Below are positions 59,026 through 64,000 of a stretch of DNA of 64,000 nt, in pieces. Numbering within the stretch: the first letter of the stretch is position 1; each line of letters starts with the position of its first letter. The notes under the pieces were generated by a model. It was not told the origin of the DNA. It saw only the letters and a program-made list of their open reading frames with translations, and ran no database searches. Source of the stretch: Hymenopellis radicata (lineage: Eukaryota; Basidiomycota; Agaricomycetes; Agaricales; Physalacriaceae); NCBI GenBank assembly GCA_015501595.1, contig JADNRX010000084.1, positions 1-64,000 on the forward strand, written 5' to 3'. A program made the translations under genes and the position numbers.

Positions 59026-62000
59026 CTACGCGTCGTCGGCGGACAGCAGCACAATGCGTTCGTATCCTTCAGGCATGAGAACATCCCCGTCCTCGTCGCC
59101 ATCAGCCTCCGGAACCTGTGGCAGGCGGGTGACACGCTCGATGTCCTCATCGTGGATCATGTCGAGGAGACTCCAGGAGCCGAGGCACATCAAGGCCCGC
59201 GCCGTCTGCCCAGTAAGTCGGTTTCGAACATGTGTAATGAGGAGACGTCCTTTACTAAAGAAACGCTCGACATCAACAGAAGATGCTGCACAGGAATCAG
59301 AACAAAATGATATAGAAGAGAAACAGCACGTACGGGGAATAGAGAGATAATCGCGCGCCATGCGAGACAAGATGGGGTATGTCGCCTCATTTTGGCACCA
59401 CCACTTCAACGGATCCCTCACGAGCTGACGGTCAGCGGCGAGATATCGGTCGAGCTCGTTGTGCTTGATCTCGGTGTCGGGGATCGGTTCGTCATTGATG
59501 GCGTCGAACATATTGAACGTCGTTGATGGCTAAATGAAGTTAGCCGCTAAGTTAGATGAGGAAAGAATGCAACATACCTTGGGCTGAACAGGCGTATCTT
59601 CGACAATCTCAACTAACTCACGCTCGTACGCCTCCTCATATTTCGCGAAGGTCCGAAGAACAAGCCGGCACGCGTCCTTCTTCCACTGGGGTAACCAGTT
59701 CTGGTCATCAAAGTACCCGAACTTGTAACGAGGATGCATGACTGTGATGCAGATGAGTTCACAGTTAATTTATATATTGAACAACGTACCAATAGCGATG
59801 CGATACAGGTCAGACATGTCGGTGAGGTTGTAGTAGCGATTGAGGGTATTTTTTGCGACGAGGAGGGCAGCTTTGATGGGTTTAGATAGAGTCACGTCGC
59901 CGGTATCTTTCTTGATGACGGCGGTGGCCAGCATACTTCCATAGCTGGAATGACGGAGGCGAGGGTGGTACTACGCTTTGAGAAGAACGTCGTTGCATCC
60001 TTGAAGGCCTAAAGACATGCTTGGTTAGAATTGAGAAAGAGCAAGATAAAAGAGAACATACAGAAAGAACGTCACGTAGGTTCTCCAGTGTTTCCCACTC
60101 GACATTCGTCAGCGTGAAGTCTAGCAGCGCGTCCTCGCCAGTGATATCGCGAACGACGCGCTTATATTGCAGTGCGACATTCAACATGTCGTATGTCGAG
60201 TTCCATCGAGTGGGGACGTCACGAGGGAGTTTCTTGGGCGACAGGTTGTGTTCGGCGACGAGGGCGTTCCAGCGAGGTAGCAAGATGGTGGTCGAGTTGA
60301 TGATCTTGAAGGAGATTTTTCGGATCTGGGCAAAGGGCGTTTAGTAAGTTCGTTACATTAATAGAAGACTGATTGACAGCGTGAGAGCTCACCTTTGACA
60401 AGGCCTTGGATACAGCCTTTACCTCATTAAAGAATTCCAGCTTGGCACCCTCTTCCATCGTTGCAAGCTCGTCGAAGACGTCGTCCGGGTCGTCCATCTC
60501 CGGCGTGGTCAGCTCCATGAGCTTGAGCTGGGCAAGTATGTCCGCGATGTCGATAGGATCCTTGTCTTCTTCCTCGGCAGCAGCATCATCATCGTCGTCG
60601 TCAAACTCTGTGTCAGCGGCCTTCTCCTTGCCCTTCTTCGACTTGCGGCTCTTTTTCTTTGGTGCGTCGAACAGTTTCAACAGGCTTTTAGCCACCAAGT
60701 TGACGACGTGCGTGAAGCAGCGCGCACGCGCCCGTGGACCATCGAAATCCTCCATGTCTTCGCCGAGTTTGTCCATCATCACGTCGTTATTGGCCGCATT
60801 GTCACAGGTAATGCCAATAATCTGACATTTCATGAATAACTATTATTTACATGCACAGACAGCCACAACAGACCTTATCCTCGATTCCAAACTCCTCGAC
60901 GACTTCCTTCGTGAGATTGGCCAGTGCCTCGCCCGTATGTGACTCGGCTAGCTCGCGAAAGTCGAGCATCGCGCTGACGGGTTCCCCATTTTCCTCCCAG
61001 TGAGCGGAGTAGGCAACGAAGGCGCGATGATTAGGCGAGGTCCACGCATCCGTGGCGAGGGCGATACGACCGGGATAATTCTATTAGACGTGGTGAGTAC
61101 CCATTATCAGTATAGTTGAAAGGAAGACTTACTTGGAAAAAGGTTGCTAGACGACGACGTGTTTTCCCAAACAGGACCTTGGTGTCGCGAGAGATCGTGG
61201 TGGGATGCGGGATGTACGTCTCGGGACGCCCGCTTTTCATGAGCTTTTCAAATGCTCGATCCTTGACGATGCTGAACGGCCGGAACGACTCAGCAACCCA
61301 ACGAACGCACTCGGCGCTGTACGAGGGTATGGTAAGCACAATATTATTGAGCACGATGAATCATACTCACCGGACTTCAGGCTTTGTTAGAGGGACGTGC
61401 GAGAAGATTCGGGCCCCAGCCTTCTTGAGCTTGGTAAAGGCCGTCGTGAGTAGCCCATTCTTCTTGCCGCCATGTTTCTTGACGAGGCCGCGTGCCTTAT
61501 CCAGGTTCTGCATCTCGAGCGCCGCTGTGACTGTATCCTTACCCCAGCAACGGATGGCATGGTCCTTGAGGTTCTTCGTGGACGTACGATCCTGTGTCTC
61601 GAGGTTGCGAGCGACGCGATGCTTGCAGCCGCGAGCGGCGCAGGTGAACATATGATGCTTTTGATTTTTACCACTCGTTTTGTTGCGCCGATACTCGATT
61701 GCCATTTCGGGACGGAAGAATGCATAGATCGGGGTGCGTAGATGTTTGCGGATATTTTCTGAAGAATACTGATTAATATATGACAGGGCTTCAAGACGAA
61801 GAACATACCAAGCTCCTGCTCATCGGTCAGCTCGACAATCTCGACCTCAGGCGACGGTGAGCGGACAGATGGGACACGGGGACCTTGACGGCCAGAACGA
61901 GGCTGTTCCTCGATGTCGTTGTCGACCTCGGCTGTACGACTTGGTCCAGCCGAAGATTCAGCTTGACGGCGACGTTCGTCGTAGCCGTCTCCCATGTCCT

Positions 62001-62768
62001 CGACATCCTCAATGACAGTACGGCGACGACGGACTGGGACGGGCTGAGGGATGTCATCGTCGACGTCCATGCCCATACCGTCGGACGAGAGACTGAAGCG
62101 GCTAGCAGCGGGTGAGGATGCCTGGGAGGAGCGCATAGACTCCAAGGCCGGCATGTTGTCCTCCGACGGCGCGAAAGAGCTCGCGTCGTTGAACGCAAAC
62201 TCGCCTAAAAAAAAAATTTAGCAAGGATGTCTACTGTACCGTTTCGACCGCATGTTCGCATAACGCGTCACGCGGCCGTCGGAACCTAACTTAGAGCTAA
62301 TGATAACGCGTAACGGGGCCTCATTTCAGGGCTGCATCGCCCAAAACGGCAATTTTTCGGGCCCGCCTGCGGCGGGACTTCCAAATTGGGCCTTGTGCCT
62401 GAAAACGAACCTATTTCCTGTAAGTTCGCGGCATAACGCGTCACATGCCGCGAACTTACGGTCGAAACGGTACAGTAGATGGGATCGGCGGAGTACCTAC
62501 TCTCACTGTCCGTGGCGGTGACGAGGCCAGGAAGGGACGACGACGACGAGGATGTGCGCATGCTGAACGCCTTCTTCGTCGAGGCTGCTTTTTTAGGGGG
62601 AGACAGAATGGTAACAACTTTTTTGAAGGTATTACCGACGGCTGATGCCGCTTTTGCAGTGCGTGAGATTTTGGGCTGAGGAGGTCCTCCAGAGTCCGAC
62701 GTGGGCTCTGGCGACTGCGACGCTTGTCGTTTGGCGCTGGGTCGCCGCTCGCGCGGTGGCAGCTTCAT
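59026..62768 (-). CDS. hAT-superfamily transposase with full N-terminus
   Basis: Exons: 62768-62501, 62204-61809, 61758-61371, 61316-61133, 61080-60874, 60821-60393, 60325-60062, from 60008, then from about 59740 and 59570 to 59026. It begins MKLPPRERRPSAKRQASQSP, has a serine/acidic disordered region, then a BED-like zinc finger (MFTCAARGCKH ... LKDHAIRCWG), the catalytic blocks TDAWTSPNHRAFVAYSAHW, CDNAANN and RCFTHVVNL, and the dimerisation domain SSVDVERFFSKGRLL with LTGQTARALMCLGSW. The first intron contains a MITE. One frame break near 59940, shared with the truncated copy, argues that this copy is inactive or that a few bases are missing in both. Confidence 0.85.
62234..62475. mobile_element. 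TA-flanked MITE (type 1) inside a transposase intron
   Basis: Ends CTGTACCGTTTCGACC and GGTCGAAACGGTACAG, perfect inverted repeats with TA on both sides. It lies wholly within intron 1 of the hAT transposase (62205-62500). Removing the element and one TA leaves a 52-nt intron, the normal size here. Interior words GATAACGCGTAACGGGGCC and CATAACGCGTCAC match the other type 1 elements. Confidence 0.93.
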
Positions 62769-63074
62769 GATCGAGGCGATGAATGAGGACCGGAGTTGTG
62801 GCGATGTCGAATAGAGTTGGATGGAAAGAAGCGACGATGGATGTCGTTGACGGGAGGACCCTTTATATTGTGTTGCACTTATTTACGGAGGCAAATTTTT
62901 GTGTACTGCGAACGGAATCTAACCTTGCTGTACCTCCTAGCCAGTTTCGACGCCACGGGTGACACGGGTAACCTGTGTCACACCGGGTTTTGCCGGGTTC
63001 CCAAAATGGAACCCTCACCCGAACCCGCGGCTACCCGAACCCGCGACCCGGTCCGGGTTACCGAACCCGCGCTA

Positions 63075-63308
63075 CTGTACTATTTCGATCAATTCGTCAG
63101 GTCTTGTGACCTGTGACCGGGTCTGACGAAATTTTCGTTTCGTCAGATTACCATATATGGCAATAGCCGACGCGGCGGAGCTGCGTCGGGAGGCCAGCGG
63201 GGGCCCCGCCCGGGGGTTTTTCGCAAAATTTCCAGTGACCATTGTGACATTTCGTCAATTCGAAGGTCCTTGTGACCTGTGACGAACGAATTGAATGAAA
63301 TAGTACAG
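63075..63308. mobile_element. MITE (type 2) abutting the hAT 5' terminus
   Basis: Ends CTGTACTATTTCGATCAATT and AATTGAATGAAATAGTACAG. It begins right after the TA that closes the hAT terminal repeat (CGCGCTA). On the far side it is followed by CG, not TA, so one copy of the duplication is mutated or lost. The core is ACCATATATGGCAAT plus a GC-rich stretch, as in the other type 2 elements. Confidence 0.85.
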
Positions 63309-64000
63309 CGATCAACCCAGATCCTTTCATTAATCCTCTGAGACCAAAGACTCTGAAGACGCTCAGGTGTCAACCAACACACGGGAGCATTCTTATTTTC
63401 AATCACACGTTCACGTCGCTGGGAGCAAAGGACTTGTCACTGGGGTTTAGTCTTTAAACCCATTCTCTGTGTTACCGAGTCGGGCATTCACCGCCACACT
63501 TAGAGGCTTGTGGAGCTTTCTAACGGACCGCAACCCCTGGAGCCGCGCCTTTCGCGCCGTTGATGACATAAATGAGTTTGGTGGACGACGGGATGATAGC
63601 CGGAGGATCGCACAGGGTGGTGGTCGGTGGCGGGCGGCAGTTGGATGACGGGTCCATGTACAGCGGAGAGTAGTATCTTTGTTTGAATTTGAGCACCGCC
63701 ATCGCAACGAGGGGCGCTTCGCTTGGTGGCCTAGACTACGGGAATGCGCAGGCGTCGATACATGTGTAGAGTCGCAGTCATTATTGTGATGCGCCGTGTT
63801 TGAAGGGGGCTTCGGGGTCGGGGATTCGGTGAAAAGGTGAGACTCGCGTTTCAGATGTGTGAGCGTGAGAAAGTAGTGGAACCTAAAATGATGGGGTGGC
63901 AAGGGGATGAAAGTCGCACTTGCCATGAGCACGACGACGTCGCGGCGCCCCTCGTTGCGGGTGGATATAGGAATGCGGCCACTCCCGCCACCCCCGAATG
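63309..64000. other. Unrecognised terminal region
   Basis: A minus-strand frame at 63702-63520 (MAVLKFKQRYYSPLYMDPSS) could be the first exon of a gene that starts here, but I do not recognise it and see no continuation. The rest is featureless. Confidence 0.25.

Larger units (their letters stand above)
54212..61340. repeat. Large inverted repeat: two hAT copies head-to-head by their 3' ends
   Basis: 54212-57062 (left) and 58518-61340 (right) are near-identical reverse complements. Between the arms are about 1.45 kb. Differences include a 9-bp indel after the transposase stop (TTGTCATTA present only on the left) and single substitutions such as GTGGCG/GTAGCG. Each arm has one MITE that the other lacks. 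Both arms end outward at TTCACTAGT, just past the hAT terminus. Confidence 0.88.
58526..63074 (-). mobile_element. hAT element, apparently full length (second family)
   Basis: The 3' end reads TAGCGCGGGT from 58526 and the 5' end reads ACCCGCGCTA to 63074, a perfect 10-bp terminal inverted repeat. Both subterminal regions are rich in CGGGTTA/ACCCG words, which may be transposase-binding sites. It contains one transposase gene and two MITEs. Without them it would be about 4.07 kb. The left flank is CTAGTGAA; the right flank is occupied directly by another MITE, so the 8-bp target duplication cannot be confirmed. Confidence 0.8.

Noticed and set aside
1..64000. CRISPR arrays, bacterial operons or viral genes
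   Set aside because: No regular spacer arrays or phage-like genes; intron-rich fungal genes throughout.

Overview
The window is nuclear DNA of a filamentous basidiomycete, most likely an Agaricomycete. Genes are split by many short introns (about 45-60 nt). They encode fungal families such as a Bub2-type TBC GTPase activator, CRM1, a PDR-type ABC transporter, an F-box protein, BTB proteins, an Agaricomycete-style membrane receptor-like protein and a TET/JBP-type dioxygenase. hAT transposons and TA-flanked MITEs lie between them.

Layout. 1-2.5 kb: a decayed arrestin-like gene and a 112-bp-arm inverted repeat. 2.5-3.65 kb: bub2 (minus). 3.8-8.8 kb: three tandem copies of a mitochondrial two-RRM protein gene, two of them preceded by truncated copies of the 5' end of got1. 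9.2-9.85 kb: got1, followed by scrambled partial copies of got1 and of the next gene. 10.9-12.9 kb: FucP-type sugar permease. 13.3-16 kb: a DUF6924-like gene and a microbial-type PARG. 16.4-18.1 kb: two convergent BTB genes. 18.4-23.5 kb: two paralogues with FGKYKGK-like motifs, one broken by a MITE. 24 kb: a tRNA-Ser-like gene. 24.5-25.7 kb: a zinc-finger-like gene. 27.7-32.7 kb: PDR ABC transporter. 33-36.2 kb: a GPI-anchored secreted protein and an F-box protein. 37.2-41.1 kb: CRM1, divergent from a small membrane protein. 43.8-45.1 kb: multi-pass membrane protein. 46.6-54.2 kb: an island with a TET/JBP dioxygenase, an unknown basic protein and a degenerate hAT transposase, all on the minus strand, bracketed by ACCGGTCA-rich elements. 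54.2-63.1 kb: a second hAT present as a 4.5-kb element and as an inverted, 5'-truncated copy, with MITEs in and between the arms.

A recurrent feature affects many calls. Several otherwise well-preserved housekeeping genes (CRM1, got1, the ABC transporter, the F-box gene, the membrane receptor) carry apparent one-base deletions at short homopolymers and no stop-codon decay. CRM1 is essential in the fungi studied, so base-calling error is more likely than pseudogenisation for these.

The most interesting items are the TET/JBP-hAT island, the reciprocal empty/filled MITE sites in the inverted hAT pair, a MITE exactly inside a transposase intron, a MITE disrupting one paralogue while the other keeps the empty site, the RRM/GOT1 segmental triplication, and a valine at the leptomycin-reactive position of CRM1.
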